DNA of 64,000 nt from CATQHD01 sp965202675 (GCA_965202675.1 OZ241842.1:1426001-1490000); one strand, 5' to 3'; shown: positions 1-9,253, counted from the first letter of the stretch. Notes: generated by a model not told the origin, from the sequence alone. A program made the numbers and translations.

Positions 1-1468
1 CATCCAGCTCCAATCCGGACGGCAGCGAGGTGACGTTCAGGATCACCTCTGCGATGTCGCCCAGGTTGCGGCTGCCCGGAACAGGGTCGGTGTAACGGTA
101 CGAAAGCACCACCCTCCCCGACGCGTCGGTCCGGTGCGGCCTCAGCTCCCTGTCTGCGGTCTCGGGAACAGAAGACGAGCTGGGCAGGACAGTTTCCACT
201 GCGGCGATGGTCACCTGTTCGTCTCTGGCCGCCACCGGGTTCCCCCTGGAGTCCACCAGCTGGAAGGTGAAGGTTATCCGTCGGTCGAACCTGACGTATT
301 GGGCGTTGGAGGGCATGTCATCGGTAACCCGCAGCTTCACCGCGCTTCCCGGGGCGGTGGTCCGCACCGATCCGAACGGGTGTTCATCCGCGTCGAATTC
401 GTCTCCCACGCCGCCGGACCAGGCCCACACGGTTCTGGTCTCCCCGGGGGCGTAGGTAATGGTCAGATTGCCCGCAGAACCGACCCTCAGGTCGGAAACC
501 TCGATCACACAGGGGTCGGAACCCCCGTCGACCGCTTCCACCTGACCCGGATCGCATGACCCGCCGGAGCGGATGGCGCGCCTGGCGTCGCGGGCGGAGA
601 AAAGGTCGACCGTCGCGTACGGATCCGGCATGTGGCTCTGATCCCGCACCGAAACCGCCAGCTCCACCCCTCCCGCCGCCGACGCCGAACCCTCGGAGGC
701 CTGGATGGTCACCCCCGCCGGACGGGCCTCGGTATGCGCCAGCATCCTGGTGATGAAGACCGCCATCTGCGCCCTGGTAACCGTCCCCTCGGGGGAGAAC
801 CTCCCGTCCCGCGTCCCCTCGGTGATTCCCATCTCGAACATACGGATTATCGTCGCGGATTCGCCCCGCGACACCCCGTCCAGATCGGTGAACACTTCTT
901 CGCCGTTGTCGGACACATCCACGTCGGAAACGTCCGCGCCGCCGGGTCCTACCAGCGCCTGCCTCAGGAAACCCTCCAAGATCTGCGCCATCTCGACCCG
1001 CGACACCGGCCGGTCGGGCTCGAAGAACCCGGCGCTCGCCCCGAACATCACCCTGAGTTCCACCATCCGTTCGACGGCGTCGCGGGCTTCGGTGAACAGA
1101 CCGCCGATGTCTTCGAACCCGGCGCCCGTCCTCAGGGGCAGCCGTATCCCGGCCGGTTCGGCCGCCCTCGCCATGAACAGCGCCATCTCCCAGCGCCGCA
1201 CGGGAGAATCGAGGTCGAACCTCTCGGCGGTGCGGCCCTTCGTGATCCCGTAATGGAACAGGCAGTTCACCGCGTCCTCGGCGAACGACCCGCCCGCGTC
1301 CCTGAAACCCGCCGGCGCCAACGCCGGGCCGACGCAGGCCGAATAAGCAGGGAGCCACCCCGGATCCCTGGCAGCCCCCCCGGGCGGCGCCCCTCCGGCC
1401 GCCAGCAGCGAACCCGCCAGACCCAAAACCGCAACCGGCCGCCATGACCATCCGCCAGCCCGGACCAT
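1..1468 (-). CDS. SLH-domain secreted surface protein, 3' end beyond window
   Basis: The gene enters from the left edge, so its C-terminus is missing; about 489 codons are visible. The ATG at 1468 follows a GGGAGG ribosome site 5 nt upstream. The N-terminus has a hydrophobic signal peptide of about 35 residues. Three SLH repeats follow, beginning with YSACVGPA and containing RRWEMALFMARAAE, SRVEMAQILEGF and TRAQMAVFITRML. Ig-like or invasin-like beta regions come next, with RPAGVTIQA and DASGRVVLSYRYTDP. SLH domains usually anchor proteins to cell-wall polymers, so a cell-surface role is inferred. The order of segments matches the two proteins at 43277-47468, so this is a third paralogue. Function beyond surface attachment is unknown. 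Confidence 0.85.
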   Translation of the reverse strand, partial: MVRAGGWSWRPVAVLGLAGSLLAAGGAPPGGAARDPGWLPAYSACVGPALAPAGFRDAGGSFAEDAVNCLFHYGITKGRTAERFDLDSPVRRWEMALFMARAAEPAGIRLPLRTGAGFEDIGGLFTEARDAVERMVELRVMFGASAGFFEPDRPVSRVEMAQILEGFLRQALVGPGGADVSDVDVSDNGEEVFTDLDGVSRGESATIIRMFEMGITEGTRDGRFSPEGTVTRAQMAVFITRMLAHTEARPAGVTIQASEGSASAAGGVELAVSVRDQSHMPDPYATVDLFSARDARRAIRSGGSCDPGQVEAVDGGSDPCVIEVSDLRVGSAGNLTITYAPGETRTVWAWSGGVGDEFDADEHPFGSVRTTAPGSAVKLRVTDDMPSNAQYVRFDRRITFTFQLVDSRGNPVAARDEQVTIAAVETVLPSSSSVPETADRELRPHRTDASGRVVLSYRYTDPVPGSRNLGDIAEVILNVTSLPSGLELD

Positions 1469-1665
1469 CAGGCCTCCCGATTCATTCGACAACCGTCTTC
1501 AAAGCCGTCCTCCCGCCCGGCAACGATACCCGCTCCCCGGCCGGGGATGCTTCATCTCCGGCGGCGGCCCGACGGCGCAGACTCGAAAAATTCGGGGATC
1601 GCGAAACTCGGCCGCCGCTCTGCCCGGCGGGCCGGCCCGAAAGGTAGTTACAATCCCCTCCGATC

Positions 1666-3282
1666 ATGAGCCATGACATTGTACTTCTCGACCCTGTGGA
1701 ACTGACCGAGGTATCCCGCCGAGAGCTGGAGGAGGCGGGAACGGTAAGGGTGGCGCAGGTCTCCCGGCAGGAGGACCTGGCCGAAGCCATACAGGACGCC
1801 GACGCCGTCCTGTTCCAGCTGTCGCCCTTCCAGCTGTCCAAGGCGGTGCTGATGAAATGCCGAAGGCTGAAGGTCATCGGCCGGATCGGCGTCGGCACGG
1901 ACCAAGTGGACCTGTCCGCCGCCGCCGAGCGCGAGATTACCGTGGTCAACGGGGCCGGCGCCCAAGCCGCGGCGGTCGCCGACCACGCCATGGCCCTGAT
2001 GCTGTGCATGATCCGCAACATCGTGCCGGCCCATAACTCGGTCCAGGCGGAGGGCCAGGGCCCGCCCCAGCCCTTCATGGGCCGGGATCTGGGCGGCCTG
2101 GCTCTGGGCATCATCGGGTTCGGGGCCTGCGGGCGCGCCCTCGCCGCCCGGGCCCTGGCCTTCGGAATGATGGTCCGGGCATCCGACCCCTACCTGCCCC
2201 CGGAGGACATCGAGCGGGCCGGGGTGATCCCCTGCGATCTGGACGGGTTGCTCACCGAAAGCGACCTGATCTCCATCCACGCTCCTCTGACCGACTCCAC
2301 CCGCCGCATGATCGGCGCCCATGAGCTGGCCGCCATGAAGGCCGGGGCCTACCTGATCAACACCGCCCGGGGGGCAATCGTCGACGAGGCCGCCCTGTCG
2401 GCGGCCCTGCGGGACGGCAAGATCGCCGGGGCCGGGCTGGACGTCTTCGAGGACGAACCCCTCCCCTCGAACAGCGCCCTCATCGGCCTCGACCGGGTGG
2501 TGCTCACCCCCCATATCGCCGGATGGACCCTCGAAGCGCAGAACCGCACCCAGGAAATGGTGGTGAGCGACGCGGTGCGCGTCCTGCGGGGCGAGACCCC
2601 CCACAACCCGGCGGCGCCCCCCCAGGCAGCAGCCGCACCGTCCGCCGCCCTGCGCAGGACCTCGGAGGGGAGGGCCAGATCCGAACCGCCGCCCATGCTC
2701 CCGTACCGCGAATGGTCGGGGAGCGGGCTTCCGCATCCGAACGACACCCACCCGTTCGGAATCCTGCCGGGTATGCGGAGCATCATCGAGGCCGAGGGGC
2801 CGCTCACCGCCGAACGGGCCTATAAGTTGTATGTACGGGGGACGGGGTACAAGCGGGTCACCAGAGCCGTGCAGGACAAGCTCGACACCGTCATCGACCG
2901 CCTGCTGAAGCAGAAGGAGATCGAGATCGACCTGCTGGACAACCAGATAGAAGAAGACGCCCAGCGCGTGGTCCGCATGAAGGGCGCCCGGCCGGTGGCG
3001 CTGCGCCATATAGGAACCCGCGAAATGTACGAGGTGCCGCTCAACGAGGTCGCCCATCTGATCAAGCACCGGATGGACCAGCGCCCCACCTCCACCCACG
3101 ACGACCTGATGCGCTATGTCCTGAACAGCTATGGATGGAAGCGGCTCACCGAGAAGGTCCGCTCCTACCTGACCTCCGCCATCACCATCATGTACGAGAT
3201 GCCCGACGAACCAGAACCGCCCGCCGCATCCGCCCCCGCCGAACCCGCCCCCGCGGAGGATCCGGCGTGGTGGGAGATATAG
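1666..3282 (+). CDS. D-2-hydroxyacid dehydrogenase fused to a DUF3320-like C-terminal domain
   Basis: Residues 1-320 form an NAD-dependent D-2-hydroxyacid dehydrogenase of the SerA/GyaR type. The Rossmann motif IIGFGACGRALA is near residue 147, the catalytic Arg is in NTARGAIVDE near 234, the Glu in DVFEDEP, and the His in LTPHIAGW near 282. The substrate cannot be told. A Pro/Ala linker leads to about 190 further residues with IIEAEGPLTAERAY and a later segment DDLMRYVLNSYGWKRLTEKVR. These resemble the DUF3320 module normally found at the C-terminus of large helicase or nuclease proteins. The frame runs through without a stop. The total of 538 aa compares with 310-530 aa for the family, but the tail is not the ACT or ASB domain of SerA. 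Confidence 0.8.
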   Translation: MSHDIVLLDPVELTEVSRRELEEAGTVRVAQVSRQEDLAEAIQDADAVLFQLSPFQLSKAVLMKCRRLKVIGRIGVGTDQVDLSAAAEREITVVNGAGAQAAAVADHAMALMLCMIRNIVPAHNSVQAEGQGPPQPFMGRDLGGLALGIIGFGACGRALAARALAFGMMVRASDPYLPPEDIERAGVIPCDLDGLLTESDLISIHAPLTDSTRRMIGAHELAAMKAGAYLINTARGAIVDEAALSAALRDGKIAGAGLDVFEDEPLPSNSALIGLDRVVLTPHIAGWTLEAQNRTQEMVVSDAVRVLRGETPHNPAAPPQAAAAPSAALRRTSEGRARSEPPPMLPYREWSGSGLPHPNDTHPFGILPGMRSIIEAEGPLTAERAYKLYVRGTGYKRVTRAVQDKLDTVIDRLLKQKEIEIDLLDNQIEEDAQRVVRMKGARPVALRHIGTREMYEVPLNEVAHLIKHRMDQRPTSTHDDLMRYVLNSYGWKRLTEKVRSYLTSAITIMYEMPDEPEPPAASAPAEPAPAEDPAWWEI

Positions 3283-3429
3283 GACGCGTAACAACTTTGG
3301 TCTACCCGTAAGCCGCGGCGCACGGCAGAATCATCAACAACACCAAGGGCGGAACCTGCCGCCGCAACAACCATACGCATATTTTGGAACCGCCTCACCC
3401 AACCGCGGGCCCTGGGTTCACCCGCCCCC

Positions 3430-3595
3430 GCCATCCGAGAACGCCGCCCCCAATTCAAGACCGCCCACCGCCATCCAAGACGCCCACCGCCATCCAAGAA
3501 CACCCGCCGTCCGAGACCCCCCCCGCCGTCCAAGACCCCCCCCCGCCGTCCGGGAACCCCCACCGCCATCCAAGAACACCCGCCGTCGAGAACGC
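3430..3595. repeat. Degenerate minisatellite, CCGCCATCCAAGA-type units
   Basis: Several imperfect units of about 18-21 nt read CCGCCATCCAAGAMCGCCC or CCGCCGTCCRAGACCCCC. They run up to the GAACGCGAAAA motif of the neighbouring type B element. No protein is supported here. The region 3283-3430 before it holds nothing I can identify. Confidence 0.6.
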
Positions 3596-3779
3596 GAAAA
3601 TCCAGCGCACCGCCCCCGGCTACGCCGGGCCCTGCCCCCGCCGCCACCACCAGCAATCGGATCCACCGCCCGGACGCGCCGCCCCTGTTCGGGCGCCGGC
3701 GCCCGGCCTGCCGAGGTTCCGATAATGACCGCCGCGCGCTCCAGAACCCCGGCGGCGGTGTTTGTGTATCAGCACACAC
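3588..3779 (-). ncRNA. Type B structured RNA element, copy B1
   Basis: The predicted transcript starts about 7 nt below the promoter at 3780-3808 and reads leftward. Hairpin 1 pairs ACCGCCGC with GCGGCGGT (plus-strand arms 3728-3735 and 3752-3759) and is followed by the conserved TCAT. A GC-rich stretch follows, then a second hairpin CCCGGC-GTA-GCCGGG, and the unit ends at TTTTCGCGTTC (3588-3600). The same order is seen at 49567 and 54041. No conserved reading frame is apparent. Function is unknown; an RNA gene is inferred from the promoter and pairing. Confidence 0.55.
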
Positions 3780-3808
3780 ATAGTATCACAAACCTACGAC
3801 AAACCCAA
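3780..3808 (-). promoter_or_regulatory. Promoter of element B1
   Basis: The -35 is TTGGGT (3803-3808) and the -10 is TACTAT (3780-3785), with a 17 nt spacer. An AT-rich stretch upstream (ATATTTTTCGCATTTC) is shared with copies B2 and B3 and could act as an UP element. This -35 is the weakest of the three type B copies. Confidence 0.5.
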
Positions 3809-4046
3809 TACCCTCATCCTGAAATGCGAAAAATATTTTGCGGCCTGCCGGGCTCCTACGCGGAGGGCAGGAACTGCGCATCCAGCCGGACGCGCGCAAC
3901 AACCGTTCCGCCGCCGCAACGCCGCGAGGCAACATGGCGGCGCCGCAGGCCCGCACCTCCGAAAACAGGCATCAAGCGCCGTCAAGGCCGCGGCTTCGCT
4001 TTGCGCTTGCAGACGCCGGGGCGCGGGCGGCCTTATTCGGGCGGCG

Positions 4047-4122
<76 letters not shown>

Positions 4123-4164
4123 AGAGTAAGTGTAACCCATCCGGGCGGCTTTCGGGAAACGGGC

Positions 4165-4776
4165 TCAGGCGGGCGGGGCCGGGGGCCGGAGCGCTCCGAG
4201 GGCGTCGGCGAGGGCGCGGACGGCCTCGGCCCGGTGGCTGATGCGGTTCTTCTCTTCGGGGGTCATCTCGGCGAGGGTGCGCCCCGCCGCCTCGAACACC
4301 GGATCGTAGCCGAACCCGCCCGAACCCCGGGGGCGGTCGGCGATCCGGCCCTCCAGCACCCCCTCGGCCACTATCTCCCGCCCGTCCGGCAGGACCGCCG
4401 CCGCGACGGTGCGGAAACGGGCCGACCGCTCGGCCGCCTCCGCCAGCGCCTCCAGCAGGGCGGCCGTGTTGTCCTCGTAGGCGGCGTCCGGTCCGGCGAA
4501 GCGGGCGGTATGGACGCCGGGGGCGCCGCCGAGGGCCCCGACCTCCAAGCCGGTGTCGTCGGCGATGGCCGCCAAGCCGGTGGCCTCGGCCGCCCGGCGG
4601 GCCTTGAGCAGGGCGTTGCCCTCCAGGGTGGGGGCGTCTTCGACCACGTCGGGCCATTCGAGGCCCCGCACCATCTCCCCCACCACCCCCGCCGCCGCCA
4701 GGATGGACTCCATCTCGGCGATCTTGTCCGGGTTCTTGGAAGCCGCCACCGCCCGGTCGATGAGGGGCCGGGTCAT
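4165..4776 (-). CDS. rdgB: RdgB/HAM1 XTP/dITP diphosphatase
   Basis: This 203 aa enzyme hydrolyses non-canonical purine triphosphates (XTP, dITP) to monophosphates and so cleans the nucleotide pool. The substrate-binding motif ASKNPDKIAE is at residues 12-21. IADDTGLEV, GVHTARFAG and SGGFGYDPVF are diagnostic. The ATG at 4776 overlaps the rph stop by 4 nt (ATGA), which fixes the start and implies translational coupling. The rph-rdgB pair is a common bacterial arrangement. The N-terminal MTRPLIDRAV is slightly longer than usual. Confidence 0.95.
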   Translation of the reverse strand: MTRPLIDRAVAASKNPDKIAEMESILAAAGVVGEMVRGLEWPDVVEDAPTLEGNALLKARRAAEATGLAAIADDTGLEVGALGGAPGVHTARFAGPDAAYEDNTAALLEALAEAAERSARFRTVAAAVLPDGREIVAEGVLEGRIADRPRGSGGFGYDPVFEAAGRTLAEMTPEEKNRISHRAEAVRALADALGALRPPAPPA

Positions 4777-5483
4777 CGGGCGGCCAGCTCCGCCTGGAGC
4801 TCGCCCAGCTGCTCGATTCCTTCCTCGGCCAGGTCGAGCAGCTCGTCCAGCTCCGAGCGGCTGAAGGGCAGCCCCTCGGCCGTGCCCTGGACCTCCACCA
4901 GCAGCCCTCGCCCGGTCATCACCACGTTCAGGTCGACCGAGGCGGCCGCGTCGTCGAGGTAGTCCAGGTCGAGCAGCGCCTCGCCGCCCACGATGCCCAC
5001 GGAGACGGCGGTGACCCGGTCCAGAATCGGGTTGGACTCGAGCTTCTTCTCCCCCACCGCCCACTCGAAGGCGTCGTGGAGCGCCGCCCAGGCGGCGTTG
5101 ACCGCGGCGGTGCGGGTGCCGCCGTCGGCCTGGATCACGTCGCAGTCCACGTTCACCATCATCTCCCCCATCTGCTTCAGGTGGACCACCGAGCGGAGCG
5201 ACCGCCCGATCAGCCGGGAGATCTCCTTGGAGCGCCCGCCCGTGTACTGGCTGCGGCGAATCCGCCGTTCCGACGAACCCGGCAGCATGTTGTACTCGGC
5301 GGTAACCCAGCCCGACCCCGACTTCTGCATCCACCTGGGCACCGAATTGCTTATGGAGGCGGTGGCCAGCACCACGGTGCGGCCCATCTCGATCAGGACC
5401 GACCCGGGGGTCATCTCGGTGTACCCCTGAACAAAGCGGACCGGCCTCAGATCGCGGGCGCGCCGGTCGCGTCTACGGCTCAT
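4773..5483 (-). CDS. rph: Ribonuclease PH
   Basis: RNase PH is a phosphorolytic 3'-5' exoribonuclease that trims tRNA precursors and works as a hexamer. The 236 aa product begins MSRRRDRRARDLRPV, matching the usual N-terminus, with an AGGAAGGG ribosome site about 8 nt upstream. A longer start at 5507 has its purine run only 2 nt away and is less likely. GSGWVTAEYNMLPGSS, GRSKEISRLIGRSLR and the phosphate-site region DCDVIQADGGTRTA are visible. It is coupled to rdgB downstream and follows the MBL hydrolase gene by 45 nt. Confidence 0.95.
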   Translation of the reverse strand: MSRRRDRRARDLRPVRFVQGYTEMTPGSVLIEMGRTVVLATASISNSVPRWMQKSGSGWVTAEYNMLPGSSERRIRRSQYTGGRSKEISRLIGRSLRSVVHLKQMGEMMVNVDCDVIQADGGTRTAAVNAAWAALHDAFEWAVGEKKLESNPILDRVTAVSVGIVGGEALLDLDYLDDAAASVDLNVVMTGRGLLVEVQGTAEGLPFSRSELDELLDLAEEGIEQLGELQAELAAR

Positions 5484-5528
5484 AAACCATCCCTTCCTGT
5501 GGTCCATCCCCTCCTGCGGCGGCCCGCC

Positions 5529-6290
5529 TCATACCGCGGTCCGGACGCCGGGCGCCGCCAGGGAGACCTCGCCCCCGAACTCGGATTCGGCGTCCATCAC
5601 CGCCTGTTCCGGATCGACGTAGGGGGCTATGTGGGTGAGCATGAGGCGCCGGACGCCGGCCCGGGCCGCCATGGCGCCCGCCTCGACCCCCGTCATGTGA
5701 TAGGCGTAGGGATCCGCATCCTCCTCTCCGCCCGCGGCCCGGGTCGCCTCGGCCAGCAGCAGATCCGAACCGGACGCATGGGCTTCCAGAGCCTCGCTGG
5801 GGCCGGTGTCGGCGGTGTAGGTGAGGACCTTTCCCCCGGCCTCGATGCGGGGCGAGAAGGTGGGCGGCGGGTGGTTGGTGCGGGCCGCCGAGATCCGCAG
5901 CGGCCCGACAGAGGCCGCACCGCCGTCGGAGAGGGGCACGATATCGAACACCGCCCGCCAGGAGGGGGAGCCGTCCACGAACCGTTCCAGCGCTTCGGCC
6001 AGATCCGCCGGGCACAGCAGCGGGATCGGCCTGACCTTCCCGGCGCGGCCGTCCGGGCTGTAGGCGAGGGCATGGTAGAGGGCGAAGATATCCGCGCAGT
6101 GATCGGGGTGGCGGTGGGACAGGAAGACCCCCGAAAGCTCGCCGGGGTCGATCTCCCCGCACAGGGCCGTGAAGGTGCCCGGCCCGGCGTCCATCCACAG
6201 CGCGGCTCCTCCGGCCGACACCAGGTAACCGGAGGCGGGGCGCCCCGCGGTCGGGTAGGCGCCGTTGGATCCCAGGACGGTCAGCAGCAT
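5529..6290 (-). CDS. MBL-fold metal-dependent hydrolase, RNase Z-like
   Basis: The 253 aa protein is a metallo-beta-lactamase fold hydrolase. The zinc motif SHRHPDHCAD places H59, H61, D63 and H64. Later ligand regions are YTADTGPSE, YHMTGVEAG and LMLTHIAPYVDP. Such proteins occur beside rph and rdgB in actinobacteria and are often called RNase Z-like, but tRNA processing is not shown here. It is the first gene of the block MBL-rph-rdgB-tRNA-Lys on the minus strand, separated from dprA by 208 nt. Confidence 0.85.
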   Translation of the reverse strand: MLLTVLGSNGAYPTAGRPASGYLVSAGGAALWMDAGPGTFTALCGEIDPGELSGVFLSHRHPDHCADIFALYHALAYSPDGRAGKVRPIPLLCPADLAEALERFVDGSPSWRAVFDIVPLSDGGAASVGPLRISAARTNHPPPTFSPRIEAGGKVLTYTADTGPSEALEAHASGSDLLLAEATRAAGGEEDADPYAYHMTGVEAGAMAARAGVRRLMLTHIAPYVDPEQAVMDAESEFGGEVSLAAPGVRTAV

Positions 6291-6498
6291 GGGGCCAAGG
6301 GTAGCGAGAGGCGCCCGCCCGCCCGCCGCCGGTCACCGGACCCGGCGGGCGGCGCGCCGATCCGCTCCGCGCAGCCTGCGCCTCCCCGCAGGAGCGGGCA
6401 GATCCGCCCGCGGCCCGCTGCGCAGCTGCACGCTCTTTCTTCGCTGCGTCTTTTCTACATATACGGCGGCCCTGTCCGCCTGCTGCCGGCCGGGGCCG

Positions 6499-7608
6499 TC
6501 ACCGCCCTCTGCGGGCCAGCACCAGGCCGCCTTCCATCACCACCTCCCCCTGGGACACCAGCCGCCCGAGCTCGGCGATGGCCGCGGCCGGATCGGATCC
6601 CAGTCCGGCCAGGAACTCGGCCACCGGCGCGCCCGCATCGGGAACGGCAACCGCCGAACCCCCCTCGTCCGGCGGCGCCGAGGAAGGGGGAGGAGCCGGC
6701 GGCCCGAAAGCCGTCTCCAGGCATTCCACCAGGTCGTCGGCCTCGTGGACCGGAAAGGCGCCGTCGCGGATCAGCAGATTGGTGCCCACCGAGCTGGCCC
6801 TGCCCACGTCTCCCGGCGTGGCAAACACATCCCTGCCCTGCTCCAGGGCGATGCGGGCGGTAACCAGGGCGCCGCCGCGTTGGCCGGCCTCGACCACCAC
6901 CACCGCATGGGAGACACCCGAGATGATCCGGTTGCGGGGAGGGAAGCGCCATCCCAGGGGGCGGGTCCCCGGGGGCGACTCGCTCCACACCGTTCCGCCC
7001 TCCTCGAGCAGCTTCTCCCCGAGCTTCTCGTGGCGGCGCGGGTACCAGACGTCCACCCCGGAACCGAGCACCGCCGCCCCCGGGACAGGGCCCTGCAGCG
7101 AACCCTGATGGGCGGCGCCGTCGATGCCGCGGGCCAGCCCGCTGACCACCTTCCAGCCCGCCCGGGAAAGCTCCCGCCCGTAGCACTCCGCCAGCCGCCT
7201 GCCGTAGCCGGTGCAGGACCTGGTGCCCACCACGGCCACCGCCGGGCCCCTGAAATCGGCTCCGCGCTGGAACAGGTACGGCGGGGCGTCCGGCAGACCG
7301 CGCAGCTGATCGGGATACCGCCCGTCGCTCCGGAGGAGGAACTCGATCCCCGCCTTGCGGAGCATCTCCCGCCGGTCCTCCGCCGGAACGGTCACCTCCC
7401 GGCGGGCAGCGGCCGGAACGGACACCCGCCCCTGCTCGACCGCCCTCAGCACCGCCGCCGGGGGCTTCAGCTCCAGCAGGCCGCGCAGACGGTCGGGGTG
7501 CATTCCCAGATGGGCGAGCCTGATCCAGACATCGGCGGACCCATGGCCTGCCTCCGCGCCGGCGCGGCCCTCCCCGGCTTCAACCCTCACGGCGGCCCGC
7601 CTTGTCAC
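6499..7608 (-). CDS. dprA: DNA processing protein DprA
   Basis: DprA binds incoming single-stranded DNA and loads RecA during natural transformation. The 369 aa product has the Rossmann-like core with VVGTRSCTGYGRRLAE, VVSGLARGIDGAAHQG, AVLGSGVDVWYPRRH and ALEQGRDVFATPGDVG. A short C-terminal region may be the winged-helix domain. The chosen start is a GTG at 7608, 29 nt inside the end of comM; a GTG at 7590 is also possible. The comM-dprA overlap suggests coupled translation. A recombination role outside competence is possible. Confidence 0.93.
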   Translation of the reverse strand: MTRRAAVRVEAGEGRAGAEAGHGSADVWIRLAHLGMHPDRLRGLLELKPPAAVLRAVEQGRVSVPAAARREVTVPAEDRREMLRKAGIEFLLRSDGRYPDQLRGLPDAPPYLFQRGADFRGPAVAVVGTRSCTGYGRRLAECYGRELSRAGWKVVSGLARGIDGAAHQGSLQGPVPGAAVLGSGVDVWYPRRHEKLGEKLLEEGGTVWSESPPGTRPLGWRFPPRNRIISGVSHAVVVVEAGQRGGALVTARIALEQGRDVFATPGDVGRASSVGTNLLIRDGAFPVHEADDLVECLETAFGPPAPPPSSAPPDEGGSAVAVPDAGAPVAEFLAGLGSDPAAAIAELGRLVSQGEVVMEGGLVLARRGR

Positions 7609-9088
7609 CGCCGGGCGACTCCCCGCGCAGCACCAGGGCCTGCAGGGCGTGCGCTTCCTCCACCTTTTCGGATCCGGCCAGATCGGCGATGGTCCTGGCC
7701 AGCCGCCTCACCTTGTCGAACCCCCGCCCGGTGAGCGTCCCGTAACGGAGGGCGCCCTCGATCGACTTCACGGCCGCATCGGAGATGTCCAGCCGGTCGA
7801 GATCGCGGCGGCGCAGGTCGCGGTTGAGGCGGCCCCGGCGGCGCTGGGCTTCCCGGGCGGCGGACACCCGGCCGGCCACCCGGCGGCTGGGTTCCTCGGG
7901 CGGCCCCACCAGAGCGTCGGGGTCCACCCGGTCGACCCGCACCCGGATGTCGAACCGGTCCAGGAGCGGCCCCGACAGCCGGCGGCCGTAACGCGCCTTG
8001 GCCTGGTCGGTGCAGCTGCAGCCCTGCCGGTGATCCCCTTCGAACCCGCACGGGCAGGGGTTGGTGGCCGCTATCAGCTGGACCGAGGCCGGGAAGGTAA
8101 CCGAGACGCCCTTGCGGGCGATGGTTACCCTGCCCTCCTCGAGCGGCTGCCGCAGCGCGTCCAGCAGGTGCGGAGGGAACTCGCCCAGCTCGTCCAGGAA
8201 CAGCACCCCCCGGTGCGCCATGCTCATCTCGCCCGGCACCGGTATGCCCGAACCGCCGCCGATGACGGCCGCCGTGGTGGCCGTGTGATGCGGGGCCCGC
8301 ATCGGGGGCCGGGTCAGGCGCCTCCGGGGCCGCCCCGCCGTGGACCACACCTGCGCCACCTCCAGGGCCTCTTTCTCGCCCAGCTCGGGCAGCAGCCCCG
8401 GCATGCACTTCGCCAGCATGGTCTTGCCCGAACCGGGCGGGCCGGTCATGAGCATGTGATGGCCTCCGGCGGCCGCCGCCTCCAGAGCCAATTTGGCCAG
8501 GGGCTGGCCCCTCACCTCGGCCATGTCCGATGAATCGGGTTCGGCGGACCGGAGCGGCGGGGGCGGCGCCGGGAAGTCGGCCTCGCCCAGGGCGGCCGAC
8601 ACGGCCGTGGCCAGCGACCCCACCACCTGCAGCTCGACGGCGGACACGATGCCCGCCTCCAGGGCGGCGCCCGGCGGCAGCAGGCACGGCACCCCCAGCT
8701 CGGAGGCGACCACGGCCGCCCCCAGACCGCCGCGGGCGGACCGCACGCTGCCGTCCAGCGCCAGCTCTCCGAGGGCGACCACCTCGCAGGCCCCCGCCGG
8801 GATCTCCCCGGCCGCCGCCAGCAGCGCCAGCGCGATGGGCAGGTCATAGGCGCTGCCCGATTTGGGCAGGTCGGCCGGGGCCAGGTTGACGGTCACCGAC
8901 CGCGGCGGGAAACGGTACCCCGACACGGCCATGGCCGAAAGCACCCGGTCCTTGGCCTCCCTGACCGCGGTGTCCGGCAGGCCGACCACGTTCAGCCGGC
9001 CCTTCTCTCCTCCGCCGACATGTGCCTCCACGCTGACGGTGCGCGCCTCCACACCGACCAGCGCTACTGAGTTGGTTACTGCAAACAT
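7580..9088 (-). CDS. comM: ComM/YifB family Mg-chelatase-like AAA ATPase
   Basis: ComM is a hexameric helicase that promotes branch migration during integration of transforming DNA. An N-terminal ChlI/Lon-protease-like domain (LNVVGLPDTAVREAKDRV, LPKSGSAYDLPIAL) is followed by an AAA module with Walker A GPPGSGKT near residues 216-223 and Walker B GVLFLDELGEF. A cysteine cluster NPCPCGFEGDHRQGCSC and a C-terminal Mg-chelatase domain follow. The ATG at 9088 (MFAVTNSVALVG) is preferred over a TTG at 9097. The promoter at 9117-9145 lies close upstream, so the leader is only about 20 nt. dprA follows with overlap. Confidence 0.93.
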   Translation of the reverse strand: MFAVTNSVALVGVEARTVSVEAHVGGGEKGRLNVVGLPDTAVREAKDRVLSAMAVSGYRFPPRSVTVNLAPADLPKSGSAYDLPIALALLAAAGEIPAGACEVVALGELALDGSVRSARGGLGAAVVASELGVPCLLPPGAALEAGIVSAVELQVVGSLATAVSAALGEADFPAPPPPLRSAEPDSSDMAEVRGQPLAKLALEAAAAGGHHMLMTGPPGSGKTMLAKCMPGLLPELGEKEALEVAQVWSTAGRPRRRLTRPPMRAPHHTATTAAVIGGGSGIPVPGEMSMAHRGVLFLDELGEFPPHLLDALRQPLEEGRVTIARKGVSVTFPASVQLIAATNPCPCGFEGDHRQGCSCTDQAKARYGRRLSGPLLDRFDIRVRVDRVDPDALVGPPEEPSRRVAGRVSAAREAQRRRGRLNRDLRRRDLDRLDISDAAVKSIEGALRYGTLTGRGFDKVRRLARTIADLAGSEKVEEAHALQALVLRGESPGGDKAGRREG

Positions 9089-9116
9089 ACCTACCAATAT
9101 AGATCGCGGCTATGAC

Positions 9117-9145
9117 AATATACACCAACTTTAAGTATCTATCAA
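9117..9145 (-). promoter_or_regulatory. Promoter of comM-dprA
   Basis: The -35 is TTGATA (9140-9145) and the -10 is TATATT (9117-9122), with a 17 nt spacer in an AT-rich island. It begins GGTATTGA, the same -35 context as the repeat-element promoters. The expected start near 9110 gives comM a very short leader. Confidence 0.65.
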
Positions 9146-9253
9146 TACCTTTGTCATAAGCAGTCTGGCATCCCGCCGGGCCGCACTGCGGACATCCCCG
9201 CCCCGGCCCGCCGCCGCGCCCGTCCGGTCGGGCGTCTGCGATAGCATCGGGGC

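Noticed and set aside
384..1451. Long Gly/Arg-rich minus-strand frame at the left edge
   Set aside because: The SLH protein read one frame away has a signal peptide, ribosome site and clear SLH motifs; the Gly/Arg frame is its GC-rich shadow.
5076..6863. Long plus-strand frame across rph and the MBL gene
   Set aside because: It is antisense to two well-recognised genes and has no domain features.
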